Below are positions 25,493 to 33,497 of a stretch of DNA of 47,148 nucleotides, piece after piece. The translations under genes were made by a program, and so were the position numbers. The DNA lies in assembly GCA_007119795.1 (NCBI GenBank), contig SKOZ01000094.1, positions 1 through 47,148 on the forward strand. The letters run 5' to 3'. This DNA comes from Planctomycetales bacterium (GTDB taxonomy: Bacteria; Planctomycetota; Planctomycetia; Pirellulales; Thermoguttaceae). How positions within the stretch are numbered: the first letter of the stretch is position 1; the number at the start of each line of letters is the position of its first letter. Under the pieces are notes generated by a model. It was not told the DNA's origin. It ran no database searches and worked only from the letters and a program-made list of their open reading frames with translations.

Positions 25493-27388
25493 ATGCCTCG
25501 TATCCGCCAGCTTTCCCAGAGCCTGATCAACAAGATCGCCGCCGGCGAAGTCATCGAGCGGCCCGCGAGCGTGGTCAAGGAGCTCCTCGAGAACGCCGTG
25601 GATGGCGGCGCGCGGCGGATCGACGTCGCCGTGGAGAAGGGGGGGCTGGAACTGGTGCGGGTGGCCGACGACGGCTGCGGCATCGCCGCCGAAGACCTCC
25701 CCCTGGCGGTCGCCAGCCACGCCACCAGCAAGCTCGACACCGCCGAAGACCTCTTTTGCATCCGCAGCTTCGGCTTCCGCGGCGAGGCCCTCGCCTCCAT
25801 CGGCGAGGTGAGCCGCCTGGTGATCCGCAGCCGCACGGCCGAATCGCCTGCCGGGGCGGAAATCACCGTCAACGGCGGCCGTCTCGGCGAGACCGCCCCC
25901 TGTGGGGCCCCGGTGGGCACCACGGTCGAGGTCCGCAACCTCTTCTTCAACACCCCCGTCCGCCGCAAGTTCCTCCGCACGGTGGGCACCGAGCTCGGCC
26001 ACCTCACCGAGGCCTTCATCCGCGTGGCCCTGGGGGTTCCCGGCGTCCACTTCACGCTCCGGCACAACGGGCGCGTGGTTCACGAGCTGCCGGCCGCAGA
26101 CGGCTCCCGAGAGCGGTTCGCCGCCCTCTTCGGCCACGAGATGGCCGAACGGATGCTCTACGTCGAAAGCAGCGACGGCGAAGTCCGCCTTGCCGGCTAC
26201 GTGGGTCATCCCAGCCAGACGCGGGCCAACAACCGCGCCCAGTACCTCTTCCTCAACGGGCGTTACATCCGCGACCGTTCCCTGCAGCACGCCCTGGGCG
26301 AGGGCTACCGCGGGCTGATCGTCTCCGGGCGCTACCCGGTGGCCGTGCTCACCTTGACGATGCCGCCCGATCTGGTGGACGTCAACGTCCACCCCACCAA
26401 GCTCGAAGTCCGCTTCCAGGACGCCGGCCGCCTCTACAGCCAGCTCCTCGCCACACTGCGGGGCAAGTTCCTCTCCAGCGATCTGACTCACGCACTCCCC
26501 CCCGCGCCCGCTCCCGAGGGCGCGTCGCCGGCAGAGCCCGCCGACCCCCGGCAGGCCGAGTCCGATCGCCTCCGCGATCAGTTCGTCGCCTGGGCCAAGG
26601 GTGAAGTCGAGGCTCGCGAGCCCGAACCGGCGGAGTCGATCCCCCGTTCGCCCCTGGCCGACCCCGGCCCGCCGCTCTCGCTGACCCGCCTCGACGCGCC
26701 GAGGAAAGAGGCCGTTGAAGACAGAGCTCAGGGGCCAGAGGCCGGAGGCCGGGATCCGGAGAATGGAGGTCGGCGATCAGAGGGAGGGGAGGCTGGTCTG
26801 CCTCCGCCGCACGTTCGGCCGGTGGCGGCGCTCCAGCTCCACAACCGCTACCTCGTTGCCGAGACTGCGGAAGGGATGGTCGTCGTGGACCAGCACGCCC
26901 TCCACGAGCGGATCCTCTACGAACAGCTCCGCGGCCGCGTTGCGGAGGGTCCCCTGGAGAGCCAGGCCCTCCTCGTCCCCGAACCGATCGACCTGAGCCC
27001 CACGGAGGCCGCCGCCGCCCTGGAACACCGCGATCTCCTCGAGCGCCTCGGGATGAAGGTGGAGCCCTTCGGCGGCGACACCCTGCTCCTGGCGGCCTAC
27101 CCGGCGATGCTCGCCAAACTCCGCCCCGAAGAAGTCCTCCGCGCCCTCCTCGAGGTGCTCCTCGCCGGGGGGCGGCAGCCCGACCGCCGCGACCTGACCG
27201 ACGCCCTGCTGCACACGATGGCCTGCAAGGCGGCCGTCAAGGCCGGCGACCGGCTCGCCGCCGACGAGGTCGCCGCACTCCTCGAGCAGCGGCACCTGGT
27301 CGACGACGCCCACCACTGCCCCCACGGGCGGCCCACTGCCTTGGTCTTTACCCGCGCCGAGCTGGACCGCCGCTTCCTGCGGACCTGA
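25493..27388 (+). CDS. mutL: DNA mismatch repair protein MutL, endonuclease type
   Basis: A 631-residue protein. The N-terminal GHKL ATPase has KIAAGEVIERPASVVKELLE, VADDGCGI, GFRGEALASIGEV and, further on, VDVNVHPTKLEVRF. The C-terminal domain carries the endonuclease motifs DQHALHERILYE (Asp466, His468, Glu472, Glu477), ACKAAVKAGD and CPHGRP (609-614), so it should nick DNA like MutL of bacteria lacking MutH. The linker (about 330-440) is Pro/Ala-rich and includes at 411-433 a stretch encoded by a heptamer array. No mutS is in the window. It converges with the DUF1559 gene with a 45-bp gap. Confidence 0.96.
   Translation: MPRIRQLSQSLINKIAAGEVIERPASVVKELLENAVDGGARRIDVAVEKGGLELVRVADDGCGIAAEDLPLAVASHATSKLDTAEDLFCIRSFGFRGEALASIGEVSRLVIRSRTAESPAGAEITVNGGRLGETAPCGAPVGTTVEVRNLFFNTPVRRKFLRTVGTELGHLTEAFIRVALGVPGVHFTLRHNGRVVHELPAADGSRERFAALFGHEMAERMLYVESSDGEVRLAGYVGHPSQTRANNRAQYLFLNGRYIRDRSLQHALGEGYRGLIVSGRYPVAVLTLTMPPDLVDVNVHPTKLEVRFQDAGRLYSQLLATLRGKFLSSDLTHALPPAPAPEGASPAEPADPRQAESDRLRDQFVAWAKGEVEAREPEPAESIPRSPLADPGPPLSLTRLDAPRKEAVEDRAQGPEAGGRDPENGGRRSEGGEAGLPPPHVRPVAALQLHNRYLVAETAEGMVVVDQHALHERILYEQLRGRVAEGPLESQALLVPEPIDLSPTEAAAALEHRDLLERLGMKVEPFGGDTLLLAAYPAMLAKLRPEEVLRALLEVLLAGGRQPDRRDLTDALLHTMACKAAVKAGDRLAADEVAALLEQRHLVDDAHHCPHGRPTALVFTRAELDRRFLRT
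26724..26793. repeat. In-frame GAGGCCG/GAGGTCA heptamer array inside mutL
   Basis: Ten contiguous 7-bp units inside the coding region: GAGCTCA, GGGGCCA, GAGGCCG, GAGGCCG, GGATCCG, GAGAATG, GAGGTCG, GCGATCA, GAGGGAG, GGGAGGC. GAGGTCA is a rotation of the GGTCAGA unit found upstream of gspE at 34704-34745, so both probably belong to one family. Nine units equal 63 bp, or 21 codons, so the frame is kept. They encode a Gly/Glu/Arg-rich stretch in the linker between ATPase and endonuclease domains. Confidence 0.7.
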
Positions 27389-27433
27389 GCGGCGGCCGGC
27401 ATCCGCGTTGAGGTGTCTCCTTGTCGCCCCGCA

Positions 27434-28330
27434 TTACCAACCGCTGATCAGCTCGCCGCTGGCGCGGTGTCCCATCCGCTGCCAGACTTGCGGATCGCGT
27501 GTCTCGCTGATGAAGCGTACGGAGCCGTCGCCGAGAAGGACGTTGAAGCCACCGGGGTGAATGGAGCTGAAGCCGCCGACGAAGAGCTCCTCGGCATCGT
27601 CCTCGAAGGGCGCCGGGACGCCCCCCATCCACTCCGGCTCGCCGACCGCACCTTCCTCCCGCAGATCCCAGCGAGGCTCCCTTTGGGGCCGGTCGTCAAA
27701 GGCGGGTCGCACCCCGATGCTCCCCGTATTGCGGAGCGTGGCCCGCGTCCCCGACATCCACCCCAGGTCGCGGGCGTCGGGGATCTTCTCACCCACGAAG
27801 ACCGTGTACTTGAGCCCGTCGGTGACCTCCCAGAGGCGGATGGCGCGGTTGAGGATGAAGACGCCGTGGTTGTCCTCGTCGATGGGGGCCTCGACGTCGT
27901 GGTGGCAGCCCGCGTAGTTGCTGTAAGGGCCGAAGGTCCGGTCGCTGGGGCAACTGAAGCTGGCGATGCCGTGGTTGCGGACGGCGACATTCACCGGGTC
28001 GTAGACTCCTTCGGAGAAGTCGACGAGGTTGTAGGCCACCGCTTCGTCGAAATAGGGGAGGATCTGGACCATCCAGCTCATGTGGTAGCCGTCGGGCACG
28101 TTGCGGATGGGGCCCTCCGGCTCGATCGTCCCCGGGGGGAGCGTGCGGTGGGCCGACTCGTAGGCGTAGAGCGCCAGGCCGATCTGCACCAGGTTGTTCG
28201 TGCAATGCATCCGCCGGGCGGCCTCGCGGGCCGCCTGCACGGCGGGGAGCAGGAGCGCGACGAGGATGCCGATGATCGCAATCACCACGAGAAGCTCCAC
28301 GAGAGTGAAGCCGCGCAAGGTGTTCCTCAT
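27434..28330 (-). CDS. DUF1559 prepilin-like protein
   Basis: A 298-residue protein with a classic type IV/type II pseudopilin N-terminus: RGFTLVELLVVIAIIGILV, Gly7 before cleavage and Glu at +5. Next comes the planctomycete DUF1559 region: LLPAVQAAREAARRMHC, then NLVQIGLALYAYESAH and SCPSDR. It ends with the family's C-terminal box FSSIHPGGFNVLLGDGSVRF (H-x-G-G...DGS). Planctomycetes encode many DUF1559 proteins; their role is unknown but a pseudopilus or exported function is assumed. Here it is the last gene of the GspE/GspF operon, its start overlapping the previous stop by 4 bp. Confidence 0.93.
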   Translation of the reverse strand: MRNTLRGFTLVELLVVIAIIGILVALLLPAVQAAREAARRMHCTNNLVQIGLALYAYESAHRTLPPGTIEPEGPIRNVPDGYHMSWMVQILPYFDEAVAYNLVDFSEGVYDPVNVAVRNHGIASFSCPSDRTFGPYSNYAGCHHDVEAPIDEDNHGVFILNRAIRLWEVTDGLKYTVFVGEKIPDARDLGWMSGTRATLRNTGSIGVRPAFDDRPQREPRWDLREEGAVGEPEWMGGVPAPFEDDAEELFVGGFSSIHPGGFNVLLGDGSVRFISETRDPQVWQRMGHRASGELISGW

Positions 28331-28785
28331 GGGAGGTCTCCTTCAATCGGTGTTTCCAGCCGCACCGTGAACGCCTTTTCCCAGCGGGCGCGGTGCTCGG
28401 GGTCCAGGGGGTAGTCGGCCCGTACGCGAACCTGCCGCAGGGCGGGGGCGTCGGGAAGGGGCTCGATTTCGATGCGCACCTCGGCCGCCTCGCTGCCGCG
28501 CGACTCGCCGGCAAGCTGCCAGGTCTCGCCGGCGTAGTCCGGGTCCGCGGTCAGGCGTGCCGCGGCCCGCTCCCCGGCCGATTCGGCCAGCCAGGAGGCC
28601 TGCACGCGCCAGGCGTCGATCCGCGTGGCCCGCGCTTGGGCCAGCGCCAGGTGGAAAAGCGTCACGAAGACCATCGTACAAAGGACCAGTGCCGTGAGGA
28701 CCAGCACCATGGCGATGCCGCGGCGGCGGTTGGAAACGGCACCGAGGGGGACACCGGCGGTGTGCCGGTCCGGGCGGCTCGTCAT
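28327..28785 (-). CDS. Pseudopilin-like protein (PilX/GspK-type N-terminus)
   Basis: A 152-residue protein from ATG 28785, overlapping the previous gene's stop (ATGA). Its N-terminal anchor RRRGIAMVLVLTALVLCTMV resembles PilX/GspK minor pseudopilins. The Glu at +5 is absent, as in GspK-like proteins. A short domain with AESAGERAAARL follows, also typical of PilX (ARYLAESGAE-like). It is probably a minor subunit of the pseudopilus built by the upstream GspE/GspF genes. Confidence 0.75.
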   Translation of the reverse strand: MTSRPDRHTAGVPLGAVSNRRRGIAMVLVLTALVLCTMVFVTLFHLALAQARATRIDAWRVQASWLAESAGERAAARLTADPDYAGETWQLAGESRGSEAAEVRIEIEPLPDAPALRQVRVRADYPLDPEHRARWEKAFTVRLETPIEGDLP

Positions 28786-29318
28786 GGCATCTCCTCTTCC
28801 AGGGAGTGAGCGAAGCGGTGGTCCTTGGCCAGGAGGGCCTCGACGTGCAGCTCGAGCGGCCGGGCGATTCCGCCGGTCGAGGCCGCCGGCGCGGTCAGGG
28901 TAAGGCGGACGAGCTGCCAGCCGTGCGCAGAGTCCACCACGCATTCCACGCGGGCCCCGGCGGGGAGGGTGAACTCCTCGCGGGCCTCGACCACCTCGCC
29001 GGAGAAGGTCAGCCGCTGCAGGGAATCGGCCACGGTGCGGTACTCGACGGCCCGCTCGCCGGCGAAGGCGAGCCGCCAGGCGGTCTCGTCATCGGCCGCG
29101 GCCAGGTCGCGGGCGCCGCGGACGTCGTCGCGGAACCGCTCGGCCAGCCCGCGGAGCGCCCGCTCCTGCTCCAGCTCGGCGCGCATCGAACGCTCCACGT
29201 TCCAGATGCGGGTCATCAGCGCACTGGTCGATCCGAGGACCACGGCCGCCACCGTGAACATGGAGACCATTTCCACGAGGGAGACGCCGCGGCGGCCGCG
29301 GCGGGTTGGGAGTTTCAT
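28782..29318 (-). CDS. Type II secretion minor pseudopilin (GspJ-like)
   Basis: A 178-residue protein. The prepilin signal is RRGRRGVSLVEMVSMFTVAA: Gly11, then mature VSLVE with Glu at +5, followed by a hydrophobic helix. A long helix (about 40-70) with RMRAELEQERALRGLAERF-like text and a small beta domain follow, as in GspJ/GspH. It overlaps the next gene start by 4 bp. The 150-bp gap to the upstream pseudopilin gene contains a heptamer array. Confidence 0.8.
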   Translation of the reverse strand: MKLPTRRGRRGVSLVEMVSMFTVAAVVLGSTSALMTRIWNVERSMRAELEQERALRGLAERFRDDVRGARDLAAADDETAWRLAFAGERAVEYRTVADSLQRLTFSGEVVEAREEFTLPAGARVECVVDSAHGWQLVRLTLTAPAASTGGIARPLELHVEALLAKDHRFAHSLEEEMP

Positions 29319-29344
29319 GTGCCTCGCTCCGGGACGGCGTGTTC

Positions 29345-29386
29345 AGTTTTCGGTTTTCCGTTCGTGGGGTTCGGGGCTCGGTGGGG
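29345..29386. repeat. GGTTTTC-type heptamer array between two pseudopilin genes
   Basis: Six in-phase units: AGTTTTC, GGTTTTC, CGTTCGT, GGGGTTC, GGGGCTC, GGTGGGG. The first two are the same repeat type as those at 23828 and, on the other strand, at 34814. The array lies just upstream of the GspJ-like gene on the minus strand; the 150-bp gap has no other identifiable content. Confidence 0.65.
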
Positions 29387-29470
29387 ATGGATCGTGCGAG
29401 GCCCGTCAGCATGCGGGACATGTGTGCTTCAGTTCCTCGACGACCTCCGGCATCACCGATCCGGTCATGA

Positions 29471-29869
29471 CTACTCCTCAACAAGAAATCGCCACCCGTC
29501 CAGCCGCACCGTGCGGGGGCCGGCGCCGGGGGAGTCGACCGTGATGCGGACGGTCAGCTGCCGGGCCTGGGGAGGGCCGGGTTCCTCAGCGATCTTTACG
29601 GCGACGGTGGCCCCGGCGAGCCGGGCTCCGGAGCGGGCCGTCTCCTCGTTGACCGCCTCGGCCGTGAGGTCTTCCCAAGGCAGCCGGCTGAGCCGCTCCA
29701 TGAGGTTGTCGGCCTCGCGAAGGGCCGCGCGGTAGTCGTCGGCCGCGCGGCGGTGACGGGCCAACTGCGCCGCGTACTGCACGAAGACCGTCGCCCCCAC
29801 GGCGAGCAGCGCCAGGGCGACGAAGATCTCGACGGAGCTGACGCCGCGGGCTCGTTGCCGAACGATCAT
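29471..29869 (-). CDS. Type II secretion minor pseudopilin (GspI-like)
   Basis: A 132-residue protein from ATG 29869, overlapping the stop of the GspF gene before it by 4 bp. The prepilin motif RARGVSSVEIFVALALLAVG has Gly9 and Glu at +5 of the mature form; GspI/PilV-like proteins have the same short size and layout. The body is a small beta domain ending RTVRLDGWRFLVEE. It is the first of three pseudopilin genes in this operon. Confidence 0.8.
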   Translation of the reverse strand: MIVRQRARGVSSVEIFVALALLAVGATVFVQYAAQLARHRRAADDYRAALREADNLMERLSRLPWEDLTAEAVNEETARSGARLAGATVAVKIAEEPGPPQARQLTVRITVDSPGAGPRTVRLDGWRFLVEE

Positions 29870-31116
29870 AGCAAAGTCCCGATCAGCTCGAGTAAGGATA
29901 GGAACAGGGTGAGGGCCACCAGCGCCACCAGCAGCCCCACCAGCCCCAGCACCGGCAGGAAGCCGAGCTGCACCACTCCGCTCCACCAATAGTAGTGGCG
30001 GCGGCGGCTCCCCTCGGCCAGCGTCTCCAGGCAGAAGGGGAGATTCCCGGCCCGCTCGGCGGCGCGGATCAGGGCCAGTTCGGTGGCGCCGATCAACTCG
30101 CGGCCGGCAAGCGCCTCCTCCCAGGCCGTGCCGCGCTGCACGTCGCCCTCGGCCCCCTCGAGGCGGGAGCGTCCGGCGGGGAAGGGCCATGCGCGGGCCA
30201 GCACCGCCAGTGCCTCGGGGATGGGCATCTGCCGCCGAACGGCCATCGCCAGGGCAGTGAGCATGTCGGCGGCGTCCAGCCGTCGAAAGAGGAAATCGAC
30301 TCCCGGCGGCCGAAAGGCGAAGAGGTACGCTGCCGCCGCGCCCACGAAGGCGACCAGGAGCACCACCAGCAGCGGCCCCTGCAGGAATAACACCAGCGGC
30401 GAGAGGCTGATAAAGCGTTCGACCAATCCCGGCAGGGGGATATCGAAGTCCCTCACGATCGCCTGGAACTCGGGGACGATATGGGTGAGGATGAAGACCG
30501 TGATGAGGGTGAAGCCCAACAGCAGGAGGAAGGTGTACAGGAGCCGCAGCATCACCCCATCGACGATCGAGCGCGGGCCCACCGCCTCGTGGGCCGCGGC
30601 GCGGAAGGCCTCGGCCGGCGCCCCGGATGCGAACCCCATCTCGATGAGCGCCCGCGTCTTCGGCGGCAGTCCGGCGGGCTGCGCGCGGAGCGCCTCGGGC
30701 AGGGGGATGCCCGCTTCCAGCAACTCCGCCAGGCGCAGCAGCCGGTTGCGGCTCACGGGATCGGCGTCGGCCGCCGCGGCGCGGAGCATCGATTCGAAGG
30801 GAATACCCCGCTCCAACGCTACCGTCAGTACGGTCAGCAGGTGCCGCCGGGCCGCCGCCTGGGAGCAAACCAGCCACCGTATGGCCAACACGACCGCGAC
30901 CACGCCCATCAGGATGGGACCGACATGCATCGTCACCAGCAGACCGAAGAGCCCCACTGCGGCCAGCGCGAGCGCGCCGGCCGCCAGGGCGTTGCCGAGC
31001 CCTTCCGACTCAGGCGCCGGCCCCCCGGCGAGAAGCCAGTTTCGGACCCAGTAGAGGCAGCCGGCCATCACCAGGGCCAGCAGGCTCCCGAGCAGGATGA
31101 TCCAGAGCACGGTCAT
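29866..31116 (-). CDS. GspF-like inner-membrane protein, third paralogue in the operon
   Basis: A 416-residue protein with two membrane helices near the N-terminus (about 3-25 and 47-80), a T2SF domain (about 85-190, LLTVLTVALERGIPFESML and MGFASGAPAEAF), two central helices (about 195-270) and a second T2SF domain (about 275-375) followed by a C-terminal helix. GspF is the platform protein of type II secretion and type IV pilus machines. The additional N-terminal helices set it apart from its two neighbours. Its stop overlaps the first pseudopilin start. Confidence 0.85.
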   Translation of the reverse strand: MTVLWIILLGSLLALVMAGCLYWVRNWLLAGGPAPESEGLGNALAAGALALAAVGLFGLLVTMHVGPILMGVVAVVLAIRWLVCSQAAARRHLLTVLTVALERGIPFESMLRAAAADADPVSRNRLLRLAELLEAGIPLPEALRAQPAGLPPKTRALIEMGFASGAPAEAFRAAAHEAVGPRSIVDGVMLRLLYTFLLLLGFTLITVFILTHIVPEFQAIVRDFDIPLPGLVERFISLSPLVLFLQGPLLVVLLVAFVGAAAAYLFAFRPPGVDFLFRRLDAADMLTALAMAVRRQMPIPEALAVLARAWPFPAGRSRLEGAEGDVQRGTAWEEALAGRELIGATELALIRAAERAGNLPFCLETLAEGSRRRHYYWWSGVVQLGFLPVLGLVGLLVALVALTLFLSLLELIGTLL

Positions 31117-31159
31117 GACGTGGTATTGGCCTTTCGGCCCCTGAGGGCGGGGGCAGGGA

Positions 31160-32233
31160 TCATCCAGAGAGTTCCGTGATCAAGGAAATGAGCAATATCA
31201 AGACCTCGGAAATCACCAGCAGGGCCGTCCCTACCAGAAGTGCCACGGCGAGGAAGGCCATCACCGGCAGCATCGCGGTGATGAGAGTAAGCTGGCTGTC
31301 GACGCGCTGCTGGAAGATGTCGGCCGCGGCGGCAAAGCCGGCATCGACCTCGCCGCGGTCGGCGGCCCAGGTCAGCGGCGGCTGCAGCAATGCCGGCAGC
31401 GCGTCCTCGGCGGCCATGCAGTCGCGGAGCGGCCGTCCTGCTTCGAGGCCGGCGGCGAGGCGTCCGGCCGTTTCCGTCAGGCGGACCTCGTTGGCAGCCC
31501 CGCCGGCCAGCCGCAGCGCCTCGGGGAGCGGCACCCGCCCGCGCACGAGCACCCCGGCCAGGGAGAGCCACCGCAGCAGCCCCTGGTCGCGGCGCAGGCG
31601 GCCGACGAGCGGCAGCCCGGCGGCCGCCCGCTGGAACGTGGCGACGTTGGGAAAGAGCCCTGCCAGGATCAGCGGCGAGATGAGCAGCGCGACCGTAGCG
31701 GCTACCGCCACGACCAGCGGCCAGAAGAGGACCTGGATTGCGCGGGTCGTGAAGGCCGGCTCCAAGCGGAACTCCTCGGTGACCATGGCGAGGAACTCCA
31801 TTCCCCACACGCCGACGCCCACCGTGATCAGGCCCCCCAAGACGAGCAGGATCAGCGGATAGACCGTGGCCCCACGCAGACGCCGCCGGTAGTCGCGCTC
31901 CGTCCGCTCCAGGCGGCCGTACTCGGCGAGCAGCTCGGCGAGCCGGCCGCTCGCCAGCCCCGCGATCACCAACCCGCGAAGGTGTGCGGGCAGGGGCCCC
32001 TTCTCCGCGGCGAGGACCTCGGCCAGGTCCTCGCCCCGTTCCAACCGGCCGGCCAGGTCGTCGAGCGCCCGGCGAAGGCGCCCCGAGCGGCTCTCGGCAC
32101 CCAGAGCGCGCAGCCCTTCCGGCAGCGGCAGTCCGGCCGCCGCCAGGGCCGTGATTCCGTCGGCGAGCCGGGCCGCCTCCTCGGGCGAGAGGGGGCCGGT
32201 GGCGGGCGTCCGATCTGGATGGGGAGAGGGCAT
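31160..32233 (-). CDS. GspF-like inner-membrane protein, second paralogue
   Basis: A 357-residue protein with the standard two-domain T2SF layout. The N-terminal cytoplasmic domain has LADGITALAAAGLPLPEGL and a second block GLVIAGLASGRLAELLAEY. A central helix pair (about 125-200) follows, then a second T2SF domain with LAGVLVRGRVPLPEALRLAG and a C-terminal helix. The catalytic-type partner is the GspE encoded upstream. It is closely related in plan to the following and preceding genes but the sequences have diverged clearly. Confidence 0.88.
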   Translation of the reverse strand: MPSPHPDRTPATGPLSPEEAARLADGITALAAAGLPLPEGLRALGAESRSGRLRRALDDLAGRLERGEDLAEVLAAEKGPLPAHLRGLVIAGLASGRLAELLAEYGRLERTERDYRRRLRGATVYPLILLVLGGLITVGVGVWGMEFLAMVTEEFRLEPAFTTRAIQVLFWPLVVAVAATVALLISPLILAGLFPNVATFQRAAAGLPLVGRLRRDQGLLRWLSLAGVLVRGRVPLPEALRLAGGAANEVRLTETAGRLAAGLEAGRPLRDCMAAEDALPALLQPPLTWAADRGEVDAGFAAAADIFQQRVDSQLTLITAMLPVMAFLAVALLVGTALLVISEVLILLISLITELSG

Positions 32234-32261
32234 CGCCGCGGTTCCTCAGGGTTCCTGCCGA

Positions 32262-33329
32262 TCACATGGCGATCTCTCGCATGGTCATGATCCAGGGGAC
32301 GAAGAGCAGCAAGGCGGCGGCCAGCGTGGCGGTGCCTCCGAGCACGAGGGTGAGTACGACGGGGGCCAGGGTGTGAGCCAACTCCAGCTCGGCGGCTGCC
32401 TGGCGGTGATAGCCGTCGGCGGCGAAGCGGACGGAGGCCGCGGTGAAGGGCCGGACGCCACCCGCGCCCAGGAGCCATTTGAGGACCGGGGGCACGGCGC
32501 CGTCATCGATGGCGGTGGCCAGCGGTTCGCCGCGCTCGACGGCTACGGCGGCCTTCCGCGCTGCGGCCGCCAGGCGGCGGCTGCCGCAGGCTTCGCCGGC
32601 CAGTCGCAGGGCCTCGCCCAGGGGCAGGCCGTTCTCGACCAGAAGGGCCAAGAGGTCGGCGAAGGCGGCCGTCCGCGAGAGGCCCATCATCCGCCGCGTC
32701 CAGGGGAGCCAGCCGATGAGAGCCAGGCCGCGGTCGGGGCGCAAGGCCATCCGTCCCGCGGCAATCCACCAGGCGAGCCCCACCGCGGCGAGGAGCACGA
32801 GGACCACGCCCCCCCAGATCCAGGCCGTCCCCTGCCAGGCCTCCAGCCACTCGAGCCACGCGGCGGCCTGCCCGCCCACGTCGCGGATGAAGTCGAGGAA
32901 GGTCGGCAGCAGCGCCGCGACGTAGAAGGTGACAAAGGCCACGGCCAGGGCGACGACGACCAAAGGGTAGAGCAGCGCGGCACCTATGAGCGCGCAGGCC
33001 TCGGCCAGGCGGCGGCCGGTGGTTGCCAGCCCTTCCAAGGCCGCCGTGAGGCGTCCCGAGCGGGTCCCTGCCTCGACCACGGCCCGCACCAGCGGCGGGT
33101 AGGTCTTGGGCTCTTCGGCCATGGCCTCGGCCAGCGAGCGGCCGGTGGCCACGCGCTCGGCCAGCCGCCGGGCGGAGCGGCCCATGCGGCCGGGCATGTC
33201 GCTTGCCAGCGCCGCCACACCCGCCTCCAGCGGCACCCCCGCACGGCAGAGCGCCGCGATCTCGTCGCACAGCGCCACCAGCTCCTCGACGGAAAGCCCC
33301 CCGGAACGCGACGTCTGCGGCTGAGTCAT
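32262..33329 (-). CDS. GspF-like inner-membrane protein, first paralogue
   Basis: A 355-residue protein from ATG 33329, supported by GGAG 8 bp upstream; a longer form starting at ATG 33407 is possible. Two T2SF domains are visible: LVALCDEIAALCRAGVPLEA and LLALLVENGLPLGEALRLAG. Each is followed by membrane helices, and the C-terminus ends in a hydrophobic helix. It is the first of three successive GspF genes and lies 168 bp downstream of gspE, with a CCATTCGTGT repeat in the gap. Confidence 0.86.
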   Translation of the reverse strand: MTQPQTSRSGGLSVEELVALCDEIAALCRAGVPLEAGVAALASDMPGRMGRSARRLAERVATGRSLAEAMAEEPKTYPPLVRAVVEAGTRSGRLTAALEGLATTGRRLAEACALIGAALLYPLVVVALAVAFVTFYVAALLPTFLDFIRDVGGQAAAWLEWLEAWQGTAWIWGGVVLVLLAAVGLAWWIAAGRMALRPDRGLALIGWLPWTRRMMGLSRTAAFADLLALLVENGLPLGEALRLAGEACGSRRLAAAARKAAVAVERGEPLATAIDDGAVPPVLKWLLGAGGVRPFTAASVRFAADGYHRQAAAELELAHTLAPVVLTLVLGGTATLAAALLLFVPWIMTMREIAM

Positions 33330-33446
33330 TACTGCAACTCCGCGAAGGTCGTACTCGACGCGGCCTGTCCCTTGGACCTTCCGAAGGGTGATGTTGGCGT
33401 TATTCATCCTCCGGCAACGCACCGGTACGAACCATCGCGTTGCCTG

Positions 33447-33475
33447 CCATTCGTGTCCATTCGTGTCATTCGTGG
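33447..33475. repeat. CCATTCGTGT decamer repeat
   Basis: Two tandem copies of CCATTCGTGT (33447-33456, 33457-33466) followed by a shortened CATTCGTGG, between gspE and the first gspF gene. Unlike the heptamer arrays, the period is 10 then 9 bp. I recall similar strings in other environmental genomes but cannot verify this here. Confidence 0.7.
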
Positions 33476-33497
33476 TTTGCCAGTCTGGCGCTCTGAG

